Part shown: positions 8,728-17,457 of the stretch, one piece after another
Layout: every line of letters begins with the position of its first letter
Position numbering within the stretch: the stretch's first letter is position 1
Notes under the pieces: generated by a model
Told to the model about the DNA's origin: nothing
Databases searched by the model: none
What the model saw: only the letters and a program-made list of their open reading frames with translations
Assembly: GCF_036088315.1 (NCBI RefSeq)
Contig: NZ_CP107996.1
Location: 558,001 to 622,000 of the forward strand
Length of the DNA stretch: 64,000 bases
Reading direction: 5' to 3'
Source of the DNA: Streptomyces sp. NBC_00344
Lineage (GTDB): Bacteria > Actinomycetota > Actinomycetes > Streptomycetales > Streptomycetaceae
Program-made: the position numbers and the translations under genes

Positions 8728-9441
8728 GTGTCGGCACAGCATGCCCGTCAGAACCTCTCTTTCCCCAGCGCCGAGGGCACCGCGTACGGCTATCTCGCAC
8801 TGCCGGATTCCGGCAGCGGCCCCGGCGTGATCGTGATCCAGGAGTGGTGGGGTCTCACCGACCACATCGCCGATGTGGCGGACCGGTTCGCCCGGGCGGG
8901 GTTCGTGGCGCTCGCCCCGGATCTGTATGGGGGAAGGACGGCCCATGACTCGGACGAGGCGGCCCGCATGATGTCCGAACTCCCCACCGGGCACGCGGTG
9001 GAACTGCTGTCGGGAGCGGTCACCCAGTTGCTCGCCCGGGACGAGGTGACCGGCAGTCAGGTGGGTGCGGTCGGCTTCTGCATGGGCGGCGGTTTCGTCC
9101 TCACCCTCGCCGCCCACGACCCGAAGGTCGGGGCGGCGGTGCCGTTCTACGGTGTCATTCCCGGTCCGCTCCCCGACTTCTCCGGGCTCAGGGCCGAAGT
9201 GCTCGGGCACTACGGAGAGCGGGACACGACCGTCCCGCCCGAGTCACTCGATGAACTGCGGTCGGCGATCGAGCGGCAGTCGGGAACCGTGCCGGTGTTT
9301 CATCTCTACCCGGCCGGTCACGCCTTCTTCAACGACCGGCGGCCGGAGGCCCATGACGCGGGGGCGGCCGCGCTGGCGTGGGACCGTACGCTGTCCTTTC
9401 TGCACACAGCACTCGACAGCGCCGGGGACGGCCGTCCGTAG
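8728..9441 (+). CDS. dienelactone hydrolase family protein
   Basis: 237 residues from a GTG preceded by AAGGAG (8714-8719). Alpha/beta hydrolase of the DLH type: nucleophile Cys at about residue 118 in GAVGFCMGGGF, the Asp in LGHYGERDTTVPP, and the His in YPAGHAFFNDRRPE complete the Cys-Asp-His triad. The family hydrolyses dienelactones in chlorocatechol breakdown, but many members act on other esters or carboxymethylene-butenolide-like substrates. No aromatic-degradation genes are adjacent, so the substrate stays open. It ends at a convergent terminator shared with the aquaporin gene. Confidence 0.85.
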   Translation: MSAQHARQNLSFPSAEGTAYGYLALPDSGSGPGVIVIQEWWGLTDHIADVADRFARAGFVALAPDLYGGRTAHDSDEAARMMSELPTGHAVELLSGAVTQLLARDEVTGSQVGAVGFCMGGGFVLTLAAHDPKVGAAVPFYGVIPGPLPDFSGLRAEVLGHYGERDTTVPPESLDELRSAIERQSGTVPVFHLYPAGHAFFNDRRPEAHDAGAAALAWDRTLSFLHTALDSAGDGRP

Positions 9442-9453
9442 CGCGAGAAAACG

Positions 9454-9493
9454 CCGCATCCGCTCAACCGGCAGGCCGGCGGAGCGGATGCGG
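9454..9493. terminator. convergent terminator
   Basis: 12-bp perfect arms (9454-9465 and 9482-9493) around a 16-nt G+C-rich loop that can itself pair. It lies between the converging stops of the DLH and aquaporin genes. Confidence 0.75.
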
Positions 9494-9511
9494 ATGCTTC
9501 CGGGTGTGCGG

Positions 9512-10330
9512 TCAGCGGTCCCCGGCAGCGGGAACCCTGCCCGGCTCCTGCTCCCCCGCCTTGGCCAGATAGCGTCCGATCAGCATCCTGTAGAACGCGG
9601 CTCCGAGCACTCCGCCGATCAGCGGTCCGACGATCGGCACCCAGAAGTAGAAGTTGTTGTATTGATCCCGCCAGGCCGTGTTGTAACCGGTGATGTAGCT
9701 GGCCAGTCGCGGCCCGAGGTCACGCGCCGGGTTGATGGCGTAGCCGGCGTCCGTGCCCCAGGCCATGCCGATGGCCACCACGATCAGACCGATGATGAAC
9801 GGCGCCATGTTGGCCCCCGGCGGATTGTTCAGCAGATCGGTGACAGCGAAGATCACGAAGAGCAGGATCCCGGTACCGATGATCTGGTCGCGCAGCGCGC
9901 CCCACTCACTGATCGGGAACGAACCGTTACCCGGCAGGGTCGAGAAGACGAACTGCGACTTGAAGGTGTGGCCGGGGTCGAACTTCGCCAGCATCTCCGT
10001 GTAGTTCCAGCGGACCAGCAGGGCGGCAACGAAGGCCCCGGCGATCTGCGCGATCACGTAGGGGCCCACCTTGCGCCACGAGAAGTCCTTGAACACGGCG
10101 AGCGCGAGCGTGACGGCCGGATTGAGATGGGCTCCGCTGAGCCGTCCGGCCACATAGATGCCCAGCGTGACACCCAGGCCCCAGGCCCACGAGATGCTGT
10201 CGTGGTCGCCGAGTTCGGCCGTGACCACCTGGGCCACCACACCGCATCCGAAGAGAATGAGGATGAATGTGCCGGCGAACTCCGCGGACATCTCACCCAC
10301 AAGACCGGATTTCATAAAGCCTTTTGACAT
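9512..10330 (-). CDS. MIP family channel (aquaglyceroporin)
   Basis: 272 residues from MSKGFMKSGLVGEM. Six membrane helices plus the two half-helix NPA motifs: HLNPAVTLA (about residue 68) and INPARDLGPR (about residue 205). The Asp following the second NPA-Arg is the hallmark of glycerol facilitators rather than strict water channels, so glycerol or other small polyols are likely passengers across the cell membrane. There is no glycerol kinase or dehydrogenase next to it, so this is not the main glycerol operon. The upstream frame extension is shadow sequence. Confidence 0.88.
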   Translation of the reverse strand: MSKGFMKSGLVGEMSAEFAGTFILILFGCGVVAQVVTAELGDHDSISWAWGLGVTLGIYVAGRLSGAHLNPAVTLALAVFKDFSWRKVGPYVIAQIAGAFVAALLVRWNYTEMLAKFDPGHTFKSQFVFSTLPGNGSFPISEWGALRDQIIGTGILLFVIFAVTDLLNNPPGANMAPFIIGLIVVAIGMAWGTDAGYAINPARDLGPRLASYITGYNTAWRDQYNNFYFWVPIVGPLIGGVLGAAFYRMLIGRYLAKAGEQEPGRVPAAGDR

Positions 10331-10446
10331 GAGCAACTGCCTCCAGTCCGTCCCCGGCTGCGTTCGTACGACGATAGGCGCGAAACCTGCGGGACGGCAG
10401 ACCGGCGCAGCGATCCGGTTCACCAAAGGCCTTGCGGCTACTGGGC

Positions 10447-10467
10447 CGTGCCGCATTCTGCGGCACG
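10447..10467. terminator. hairpin between small lipoprotein gene and aquaporin gene
   Basis: CGTGCCGCA-ttc-TGCGGCACG, 9-bp perfect arms and a 3-nt loop, downstream of the small lipoprotein gene on the minus strand. A second palindrome, GTTCGGCCGAAC, lies at 10483-10494. The compact loop favours a terminator, but an operator for the aquaporin gene cannot be excluded. Confidence 0.5.
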
Positions 10468-10529
10468 TCCGAATGGGGCACGGTTCGGCCGAACGGGGCA
10501 TGGCGCGGCCGGCCGGAGAGCGAGATCCT

Positions 10530-10649
10530 TCAGTGCCCGCCCGCTCCCGGGCCCACGCCGCGCGGATCGTCGGCGGGGTCGGCGCACCCCACCGTGGTCA
10601 GCGCGAACAGGGCACACAGGAGGGCGGCGGCTGCCCCGAGCGGTTTCAT
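10530..10649 (-). CDS. very short putative lipoprotein
   Basis: 39 residues from MKPLGAAAALLCALFAL: a basic start, a hydrophobic core, a lipobox-like TTVGC and a short Pro/Gly/Asp tail. The -3 position of the lipobox is Thr rather than the usual Leu/Val, so lipidation is uncertain. An ATG 9 nt upstream is also possible; the inner ATG has GAGGGAC just before it. It is too short for any enzymatic role and the function is unknown. Confidence 0.4.
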   Translation of the reverse strand: MKPLGAAAALLCALFALTTVGCADPADDPRGVGPGAGGH

Positions 10650-10781
10650 GTCCCTCATGGTGCAAGATCCGCTCGGACCGGCACCAGAGTCCGAGCGGCC
10701 CGGCCCGAGGCCGTCCGCAGCGTCGAACACAGGTGACCCAGCCAGGAGTTCGGAGCCGGGCCTGCCACGGACCGGCCCGTC

Positions 10782-12281
10782 TCAGCGGCCGGGCCGGTGC
10801 GTCTGGGGGTCCCCTGTCACCTTTCCCGGGTTGAAGAGGTGCAGCGGATCGAGCGTGTCTTTCACCGCGCGCTGTATCGCACAGACCTCGGGCCCCAGTT
10901 CGCGCTCCATGCCGCCACGCTTGAGCAGCCCGACCCCGTGTTCACCTGTGACGGTGCCGCCTGCCGCGATCGCCGCCTCCAGCAGTTCCTCGAAGGCCGC
11001 CTGGGCTGCGCGCCTGGCCACTTCGTCGCCGGGCGGGGTGATCAGCAAGGGGTGGAGATTGCCGTCGCCGGCGTGTGCGATGGTGGCGATACGGACACCG
11101 TGCCGCACCCCGATCTCCTCGATGCGGGCCAGCATGGAGGAGACTTCCGAGCGTGGGACGCAGATGTCCTCGGTCAGGACCGGCCCCAGCCGCTCCAGTG
11201 CCGGGTAGGCCAGCCTGCGTACCTCGAACAGCGCCTCGGCCTCCACCGCGTCGGTGGACTGTTCGGCCCAGAGGGCGCCCGCATCGGTGAACGCCTCCGC
11301 GACCGCCCGCGCGTCCGTGTCGCCGGCGTCGCCCGGCGTGTCGATTCTGGCCAGCAGCAGTGCGGCTGCCCCGGGCTCGATGCCCAGGTGCTTCCACTCC
11401 TCGACCGCCTCCATGCAAGAGCGGTCGAGGAGTTCCAGTGCGGCCGGCTGGAGCCCGCGCCGTGTGCACAGGGCCACGGCGGCGCCGGCCTCGACCAGTC
11501 CGTTGAACGCGCCGACGACCGTACGCGGGTCGGCCGCCGGTGCGGGCCGCAGCCGCAGGGTGATCCGGGTGATCACGCCGAAGGTGCCCTCGGACCCGAC
11601 GAACAGGCCGGTCAGGTCGTAGCCGCTCACGCCCTTCGTGGTGCGCCTGCCGAGCCGCACCCGGGTGCCGTACTCCCCGGCCGGACCGCCCATCACCGCC
11701 TCGATACCGAGGACGTAGTCACGGGTCACCCCGTACTTCAGACAGCACAGGCCCCCGGCGTTCGTTGCGACATTCCCGCCGATCGTGGACCAGGGGGCGC
11801 TGGCCGGATCCGGCGGATACCAGAGGCCGTGCTGGGCGACCGCCGCCTTCAGGTCGTTGTTCACCACTCCCGGTTCCACCACGGCCAGCAGGTTCTCGCT
11901 GTCGATCTCAAGGATCCGGTTCATCCCGGAGACGTCCAGGACCAGACAGCCGTCGGTCGCGTTGGCGCCACCGGAGAGCCCGGTGCCTGCCCCGCGGACG
12001 ACGATCGGAACGGCGAGCCGGGCGCAGGCTCGCACCACGCGCTCCACCTCATCGGCGGACACGGCCCGCACGGCCGCCAGGGGCTTACCGACCGGTGCCC
12101 ACTCCGCCTCGTCGTGGCCGATCCCGGCGAGCACGTCATCGTCTCCGATGAGCACACTCCCCGGCAGTTCGGCGGCCAGGTCGTCCAGGAGCTTCTTGTC
12201 GTGTGCCGTACTGATGTCTTCCTCCTCGTCCGCCGGCGACCCTACCCAGGCACAATCGGACGAGGAGGCACAGGGGCCCAT
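10782..12281 (-). CDS. FAD-binding oxidoreductase, GlcD/D-lactate dehydrogenase type
   Basis: About 477 to 499 residues. FAD-binding type 4 domain: VRGAGTGLSGGANATDGCLV (pyrophosphate loop), WSTIGGNVATNAGGLCCLKYG and YDLTGLFVGSEGTFGVITRI. The C-terminal cap ends GNLHPLLITP and TGEHGVGLLKR, with the metal/substrate His residues of the glycolate oxidase GlcD group. Members oxidise glycolate, D-lactate or other 2-hydroxy acids and pass electrons to the respiratory chain. The given start is the nearest standard ATG. Homology and an ideal GAGGAGG point instead to the ATC codon at 12215-12213 (see findings). Confidence 0.85.
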   Translation of the reverse strand: MGPCASSSDCAWVGSPADEEEDISTAHDKKLLDDLAAELPGSVLIGDDDVLAGIGHDEAEWAPVGKPLAAVRAVSADEVERVVRACARLAVPIVVRGAGTGLSGGANATDGCLVLDVSGMNRILEIDSENLLAVVEPGVVNNDLKAAVAQHGLWYPPDPASAPWSTIGGNVATNAGGLCCLKYGVTRDYVLGIEAVMGGPAGEYGTRVRLGRRTTKGVSGYDLTGLFVGSEGTFGVITRITLRLRPAPAADPRTVVGAFNGLVEAGAAVALCTRRGLQPAALELLDRSCMEAVEEWKHLGIEPGAAALLLARIDTPGDAGDTDARAVAEAFTDAGALWAEQSTDAVEAEALFEVRRLAYPALERLGPVLTEDICVPRSEVSSMLARIEEIGVRHGVRIATIAHAGDGNLHPLLITPPGDEVARRAAQAAFEELLEAAIAAGGTVTGEHGVGLLKRGGMERELGPEVCAIQRAVKDTLDPLHLFNPGKVTGDPQTHRPGR

Positions 12282-12329
12282 GCCGGACGCCCCCCGGCGG
12301 GACACCGAGGGACCGCCCGGTACCGCCGT

Positions 12330-13763
12330 TCATCCCCGGTACGTCTCCAGCAGCCGCAGCCAGACCTCACTGATGGTGGGATATGCCGGTACCGCGTGCC
12401 ACAGGCGGTCGATGGGGACCTCTCCCGCAACCGCCACCGTCGCCGAGTGCAGCAGCTCGCTCACACCGGGGCCGACGAACGTGGCGCCCAGCAGCACCTC
12501 CCGGTCCGCATCGACGATCATCCGGGCGTGTCCGCGGTAACCGTCCGCGTACAGTCCGGCGCCGGCGACGCCCGACATGTCGAAGTCCACGGCCGTGGCG
12601 CGGTGGCCGGCTCGTTCGGCCTCGGCGAGCGTGAGACCCGCCGACGCAGCTTCCGGATCGGTGAAGACCACCTGGGACACCGCGGCATGGTCGGCGGTGG
12701 CGGAGTGTGCTCCCCAGCGGTCCGTCTCGAGGAGCGGCACCCCCTGCGCCCTGGCGGTGATCGCGGCACCGGAGATCCTCGCCTGGTACTTGCCCTGATG
12801 GGTGAGGAGTGCCCGGTGGTTGACATCGCCGACCGCGTAGAGCCAGTCGAAGCCTTCGACGCGGCAGCTGTCGTCCACGGAGAGCCACGAACCCGGCTCA
12901 AGACCCACGGTCTCCAGGCCGATGTCCTCGGTGCGCGGGGCCCGGCCGGTGGCGACCAGGATCTCGTCCGCCTCGATCCGCTCGCCGCCTTCGAGTACCA
13001 CCGTCACCGGCCCTGTGCCGCGTTCGACGGAGACGACAGTGGCGCCCGTCCTGACATCCGCGCCCGCCTCGGTGAGTGCGGCGGCGACCAGCTCACCGGC
13101 GAACGGCTCCATCTTCGGCAGCAGTCCCCCGCCGCGCACCAGCAGCGTCACCTGTGACCCGAGGGCCTGCCAGGCGGTGGCCATCTCGACACCCACCACT
13201 CCGCCCCCGACGACCACCAGCCGTCCGGGTGCCGCCTTGGCGCTGGTCGCCTCCCTGCTGGTCCAGGGCCGCGCGTCGGCGAGACCCGGGGTGTCGGGCA
13301 CCACGGCCCGGCTGCCGGTACAGACGGCCACCGCGTGCCGGGCGGTCAGTACGCGGGATTCCCCGTCCGGATCTGTGACAGTCACCGTTCTGCGGCCCGA
13401 GAGACGTCCGTGACCCCGGTAGAGGTCGGCGCCGATGCTGTCCAGCCAGTCGACCTGCCCGTCGTCCTTCCAGTGCGAGGTGTACTCGTCGCGGTGTGCG
13501 AGGACGGCCGCCGTGTCGAGCGGCCCCTGCACCGCCTGGCGCAGCCCGGGGACCTTGCGGGCGTCGGCGCGCGCGGTCACCGGCCGAAGCAGCGCCTTGC
13601 TGGGCATGCAGGCCCAGTAGGAACACTCGCCGCCGACCAGTTCGCTCTCCACGATCGCGGCGCTCAACCCCCCGGCCCTGGCCCGGTCGGCCACGTTCTC
13701 GCCCACCGGGCCCGCTCCGACCACAACAACGTCGTACTCCGTACTTCCCCTGGAATCCGTCAT
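12330..13763 (-). CDS. NAD(P)/FAD-dependent pyridine nucleotide-disulfide oxidoreductase
   Basis: 477 residues from MTDSRGSTEYD. N-terminal FAD motif VVVVGAGPVGENVADRA, redox-active disulfide GGECSYWACMPSKAL (Cys-x4-Cys as in mercuric reductase and lipoamide dehydrogenase), NAD(P) motif LVVVGGGVVGVEMATAW, and the DWLYAVGDVNHRALLTHQGK FAD-ribityl segment. The C-terminal dimerisation domain is present, but the His-x4-Glu of lipoamide dehydrogenases is replaced (VDRLWHAVPAYPTISE retains His and Glu in that spacing, H-x3-P-x3-S-E). No MerA heavy-metal domain or merR gene is nearby. It is divergent from thioredoxin, suggesting a thiol-redox role. Confidence 0.85.
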   Translation of the reverse strand: MTDSRGSTEYDVVVVGAGPVGENVADRARAGGLSAAIVESELVGGECSYWACMPSKALLRPVTARADARKVPGLRQAVQGPLDTAAVLAHRDEYTSHWKDDGQVDWLDSIGADLYRGHGRLSGRRTVTVTDPDGESRVLTARHAVAVCTGSRAVVPDTPGLADARPWTSREATSAKAAPGRLVVVGGGVVGVEMATAWQALGSQVTLLVRGGGLLPKMEPFAGELVAAALTEAGADVRTGATVVSVERGTGPVTVVLEGGERIEADEILVATGRAPRTEDIGLETVGLEPGSWLSVDDSCRVEGFDWLYAVGDVNHRALLTHQGKYQARISGAAITARAQGVPLLETDRWGAHSATADHAAVSQVVFTDPEAASAGLTLAEAERAGHRATAVDFDMSGVAGAGLYADGYRGHARMIVDADREVLLGATFVGPGVSELLHSATVAVAGEVPIDRLWHAVPAYPTISEVWLRLLETYRG

Positions 13764-13881
13764 GGGGCCAGTCTGGTGCCGGGTGTGCCGTGAGGCCACA
13801 TGGGCAGTCGGAATACGTCAGAGAACAACGCGGTTGACGCGGGCACGAGTACCCCGGTCAGCCAGGAAAGGCGGAACCAGC

Positions 13882-14247
13882 ATGAGCACGGTCGAACTCA
13901 CCAAGGAAAACTTCGACGATGTCGTTACGGACAACGACTTCGTCCTCATCGACTTCTGGGCTTCCTGGTGCGGGCCGTGCCGTCAGTTCGCCCCGGTCTA
14001 CGAAGGCGCGTCGGAGCGCCACGCCGACCTGGTCTTCGCCAAGGTCGACACGGAGGCCCAGGAGGAGCTGGCAGCCGCATTCGAGATCCGCTCCATTCCC
14101 ACGCTGATGATCGTGCGTGACAATGTCGCGGTCTTCGCCCAGCCGGGCGCCCTGCCGGAGTCCGCTCTGGAGGACGTGATCGGACAGGCGCGCGCGCTGG
14201 ACATGAACGAGGTCCGCAAGTCCGTCGAGGACGCGAAGAACGCGTAG
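13882..14247 (+). CDS. trxA: thioredoxin
   Basis: 121 residues with the catalytic WCGPC at residues 29-33, the cis-proline segment IRSIPTLMI and a standard thioredoxin fold length plus a short charged tail (VRKSVEDAKNA). It reduces protein disulfides in the cytosol using thioredoxin reductase. The start follows GAAAGGCGG at good distance. It is divergently transcribed from a disulfide oxidoreductase gene. From memory S. coelicolor has the thioredoxin TrxC (SCO0885) in the equivalent position, so the symbol is generic. Confidence 0.93.
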   Translation: MSTVELTKENFDDVVTDNDFVLIDFWASWCGPCRQFAPVYEGASERHADLVFAKVDTEAQEELAAAFEIRSIPTLMIVRDNVAVFAQPGALPESALEDVIGQARALDMNEVRKSVEDAKNA

Positions 14248-14503
14248 GTCCCTCCCGGAGGGGTGGCCGGGCGGTCGATGAGATGAGAAGGGGTGGTCTG
14301 CCGGTTTCCGGCGGGCCGCTCCTCCGCACGCTGCGACCGCCCCCTCGTTGACCGTCGGCTCGTGGATGTGGCGATGCCGGCGGGCATGCGTTCGGGGCAC
14401 CCCAGGCCAAGGGCGGTGTCCCAGCTCCCGATGCCGAGCGAACGGCCGTTCCACTGCGGGACGGGTTCGTCACACCCCCGCGACCCGTGCCTGCGTTGCC
14501 GCG

Positions 14504-15688
14504 TCAGCGTTCGAGCACCAGGGCGAGCCCCTGGCCGACTCCGATGCACAGTGCGGCGAGTCCGGTACCCGAGCCTGCCGCGGCGAGCTGATGGGCGACG
14601 GAACCGGCGAGACGGGCTCCCGAGGCGCCCAGCGGGTGCCCGATCGCGATGGCTCCGCCCCGTGGATTGACCACCGCGGGGTCGAGGCCCGGCCACTCGG
14701 CGAGGCAGCCGAGCGACTGCGCGGCGAAGGCCTCGTTCAGCTCGAAGGTGCTGAGGTCCGCGAAGCTTCTGCCCGCCTTGGTGAGGGCCCGCTGAACGGC
14801 TTCGACGGGCCCGAGCCCGAAGAGCTGTGGCTCGATTCCGGTGACCGCCGACGCGCGGATCCGGGCCAGCGGTTCACGGCCGGTGGCCCGCAGACCCTCG
14901 TCGTCGACCAGCAGCAGGGCGGCCGCACCGTCGTTGAGGGGCGAGGCGTTGCCCGCGGTGACCGTGCCGTCCTTGCGGAAAGCGGGTTTCAGCCGGGCCA
15001 GTGCCTCCCTGGTCGAGCCCGGACGGATGCACTCGTCGCGCAGCAGATCCACGCCGTCGTACGGGACGACCTCGGCGTCGTACAGGCCCGCCTCCCAGGC
15101 CGCCGCGGCCTTGGCGTGGCTGCCCAGCGCGAAGTCGTCCTGCTCCTCCCGGGTGATGCCGTGCTTGTCCGCGATGAGCTCCGCGCCCTCCCCCAGGGCG
15201 ACCGTCCACTCGTCGGACATCCGGGGATTGGTCATACGCCAGCCGAGCGTCGTCGAGTACATCTGCTGGTGTCCGGCGGGGAAGGCGCGTTCGGGCTTCT
15301 GGAGCACCCACGGCGCGCGGGACATCGACTCGACCCCGCCCGCGACGGCGACCGAAGCGTCTCCCAGTGCGACGGCGCGGGCCGCCTGGATGACGGCCTC
15401 GAGTCCGGACCCGCAGAGCCTGTTGACGGTGACTCCGGGGACGGAGACCGGCAGCCCGGCCAGCAGCACCGCCATCCTGGCCACATCACGGTTGTCCTCG
15501 CCCGCGCCATTGGCATCGCCGAAGTACACATCGTCGATGCGCGCCGGGTCGAGATCCGGCGCGCGGTCGACGAGCGCCCTGACGACGTGGGCCGCGAGGT
15601 CGTCGGGGCGCACCGACGAGAGAGCTCCTCCGAACTTGCCGATCGGCGTACGGACTGCGTCGACGATGTAGACGTCGCGGATACTCAT
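14504..15688 (-). CDS. thiolase (acetyl-CoA C-acyltransferase)
   Basis: 394 residues, the standard degradative thiolase length. Acyl-accepting Cys92 in VNRLCGSGLE, NEAFAAQSLG, the catalytic His in AIGHPLGASGAR, and the C-terminal Cys/Gly loop CIGVGQGLALV are all present. The enzyme cleaves 3-ketoacyl-CoA with CoA, in fatty-acid or beta-ketoadipate breakdown. The early segment RPDDLAAHVVRALVDR resembles PcaF-type beta-ketoadipyl-CoA thiolases, but no pca genes are adjacent. A palindrome (15727-15740) lies 39 nt upstream, suggesting control by an acyl-CoA-sensing type of regulator. Confidence 0.9.
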   Translation of the reverse strand: MSIRDVYIVDAVRTPIGKFGGALSSVRPDDLAAHVVRALVDRAPDLDPARIDDVYFGDANGAGEDNRDVARMAVLLAGLPVSVPGVTVNRLCGSGLEAVIQAARAVALGDASVAVAGGVESMSRAPWVLQKPERAFPAGHQQMYSTTLGWRMTNPRMSDEWTVALGEGAELIADKHGITREEQDDFALGSHAKAAAAWEAGLYDAEVVPYDGVDLLRDECIRPGSTREALARLKPAFRKDGTVTAGNASPLNDGAAALLLVDDEGLRATGREPLARIRASAVTGIEPQLFGLGPVEAVQRALTKAGRSFADLSTFELNEAFAAQSLGCLAEWPGLDPAVVNPRGGAIAIGHPLGASGARLAGSVAHQLAAAGSGTGLAALCIGVGQGLALVLER

Positions 15689-15726
15689 CGGGTTTCTCCC
15701 ACATCCACTCTGCGGCGTTCGCCTGG

Positions 15727-15740
15727 TGAACTATCGTTCA
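15727..15740. promoter_or_regulatory. palindromic operator upstream of thiolase gene
   Basis: TGAAC-tatc-GTTCA, 5-bp arms, about 40 nt before the thiolase start on the minus strand. The symmetry and length suit a TetR-family repressor. No such gene is in the immediate vicinity. Confidence 0.4.
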
Positions 15741-15823
15741 TGGCTGGCTTCGCCCGAGTCTCTGCCCCGGCGCGGCCCGGTGTCAACGGGCGGGCCGCGC
15801 GGTCCGCAACCGCCGGCGGACCA

Positions 15824-16933
15824 TCAGCCGCGCTCCAGCACCTTCCACACCCCGGGGTCCTCGAAGCCGAGTGCCCACAGTCCCGTGTTGCGCACTCCGT
15901 ACTTCCGCAGCACGCCCAGGTGCACTTCGGTTCCCCGGGCGTCCTGGTACCAGACCGTCCTGGACACATCCCCGTCCCTATAGCCGAAGTGCGGTGTGCC
16001 CGAGACCGAATCGAACTGATAGGGGGCACCCTCCTTACGCCTCAGCGCTTCCGCCTCCTTCCAGGTCACATTGCGGGTTGCACCACCGCCGTCGGTGCGC
16101 CAGTCCCAGCCGTAGGCCGGCAGCGCCATCTCGATCTTCGACGGCGGAATCAGTGCGGTCGCCCGCCGGAGGATCTCGTCGTACCAGTCGGACGACGACA
16201 CAGGACCCGGCTGTCCGCTCTCCCAGTGCAGGTCGTACGCCATGATCCGGACCCGGTCGGCGGCGCGGCCGATGGCGGCGTAGTCCCAGATCCGCCCGGT
16301 GCCCGCCGTCTGGGCCGAGACGGTGATGACGCACTTCTTGCTCCGCTTGTGCAGCGCCGCGCAGAGATCGGTCACGAACGTCGCGTAGGCGGCACGGACC
16401 TTCTGGTAGGTCGCCGTCGGGGTCGGGGTGATGGTCTCGTAGTCGATGTCGACGCCGTCGTAGCCATGGCTGCCCGCGACGGACAGCAGCGTTTCGACCT
16501 GCGCCGCGCGCTTGTCGGGATCGGTGAGGATCTTCGCCAGCTCGCCGGACTCCATGGTGTCCATATCCATGACCGTGGGCACTACCGCGATCCCTGCCCG
16601 GTGCAGCCCCTCGATGATCCGGGTGTCACCGGAGCCGGGATGCCCTTCGATACGGCCGGCCGACGCGATCTTGTACCAGAAGGGGCTGACGGTGCCCAGT
16701 TGGCTCGCATGGCTCAGCGCATCCTGGTAGGCGACTTCCACATCCCAGTACGGCAGCCAGGCCGAGGCCGTGCGGGCCGCGGTCGCGCCGCGGGGCGCGC
16801 CGCCTGATCCCGGGGCCGGACGCGGGTTCGCTGCGAAGGAACGGGTGGCGGCCGCGGGGACCGCCGCGGCGAGGACGCAGACGAGCGCGGTCACGGTACG
16901 GACCGCGGAGCGAGTTGTGCGCGGGATGACCAT
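15824..16933 (-). CDS. secreted glycoside hydrolase family 18 protein
   Basis: 369 residues with an N-terminal export signal (VRTVTALVCVLAAAVPAAATRSFA). The GH18 catalytic signature DxxDxDxE is intact as DGVDIDYE, with the acid Glu last, and the barrel strands MAYDLHWESGQPGPV and MALPAYGWDWRTDGGG are recognisable. The family includes chitinases, endo-beta-N-acetylglucosaminidases and spore-germination glucosaminidases. This short form, with no chitin-binding domain, resembles the SleL/YaaH-like group more than a classical secreted chitinase. It is probably extracellular or in the cell wall. The start was chosen at the ATG immediately before the basic signal. Confidence 0.8.
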   Translation of the reverse strand: MVIPRTTRSAVRTVTALVCVLAAAVPAAATRSFAANPRPAPGSGGAPRGATAARTASAWLPYWDVEVAYQDALSHASQLGTVSPFWYKIASAGRIEGHPGSGDTRIIEGLHRAGIAVVPTVMDMDTMESGELAKILTDPDKRAAQVETLLSVAGSHGYDGVDIDYETITPTPTATYQKVRAAYATFVTDLCAALHKRSKKCVITVSAQTAGTGRIWDYAAIGRAADRVRIMAYDLHWESGQPGPVSSSDWYDEILRRATALIPPSKIEMALPAYGWDWRTDGGGATRNVTWKEAEALRRKEGAPYQFDSVSGTPHFGYRDGDVSRTVWYQDARGTEVHLGVLRKYGVRNTGLWALGFEDPGVWKVLERG

Positions 16934-17004
16934 GGACCGAGCCTGCGGCCGCATCGCGGGGGCCGCTCAGCGGAGTGGTCCGTCCAGGTCCTACCGTGAC
17001 CCGG

Positions 17005-17457
17005 ATGACGACCTATCGCAGTGAACAGGGCGACCTGCCGGGCAGCACCGGGCCCCACGCCACCACCGAGGCCGAGCCTCACGACATCGGGCCGGTGCAC
17101 ACCTCTTACGCACCCGACCGTGACGGCGCTCCCGACCCCGGCGAGATCGTCTGGACCTGGGTGCCCTACGAGGAGAACGACGGACGCGGCAAGGACCGTC
17201 CGGTGCTGGTGGTGGCCCGTGAGGAGGCGGGCACCCTGCTCGCCGTGCGGCTCTCCAGCAAGCGGCACGACCGTGACCGCGAGTGGCTGGCGATCGGCGC
17301 CGGCCCCTGGGACCGGGAAGGGCGGGAGTCCTGGGTCGACCTGGACCGGGTGCTGCGGGTGTTCGAGGACGGGATGCGGCGTGAGGCCTGCGCACTCGAC
17401 CGGCCGCGGTTCGACGCCGTCGTGGAACGGCTGAAGGAACGCTACGGCTGGACCTGA
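17005..17457 (+). CDS. MazF/PemK family toxin-like protein without adjacent antitoxin
   Basis: 150 residues. The C-terminal part is PemK/MazF-like: PGEIVWTWVPYEENDGRGKDRPVLVV (ligand strand with the basic RPVLV motif), VRLSSKRHDRD, SWVDLDRVLRVF and RRFDAVVERLK-like helix. Family members are mRNA endoribonucleases, but the N-terminal 50 residues are an unusual acidic, Pro-rich extension. No small antitoxin gene precedes or follows. The next gene converges and overlaps its 3' end by 16 bp. It may be a stand-alone housekeeping derivative rather than an active toxin. Confidence 0.65.
   Translation: MTTYRSEQGDLPGSTGPHATTEAEPHDIGPVHTSYAPDRDGAPDPGEIVWTWVPYEENDGRGKDRPVLVVAREEAGTLLAVRLSSKRHDRDREWLAIGAGPWDREGRESWVDLDRVLRVFEDGMRREACALDRPRFDAVVERLKERYGWT

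Noticed and set aside
10797..13157. 786-codon open frame on the plus strand
   Set aside because: Antisense shadow of the GlcD-like oxidase and the disulfide oxidoreductase genes. The protein is Gly/Arg/Pro-rich low-complexity with no domain, as expected from high-GC codon bias.
13761..14247. Mercury-resistance locus, suggested by the MerA-like disulfide oxidoreductase
   Set aside because: There is no MerR, MerT/P or MerB gene and no HMA domain. The neighbour is thioredoxin, so a general thiol-redox role is more likely.
14348..16807. 819-codon open frame on the plus strand
   Set aside because: Antisense to the thiolase and GH18 genes, which have complete motifs; no recognisable domain in the long frame.
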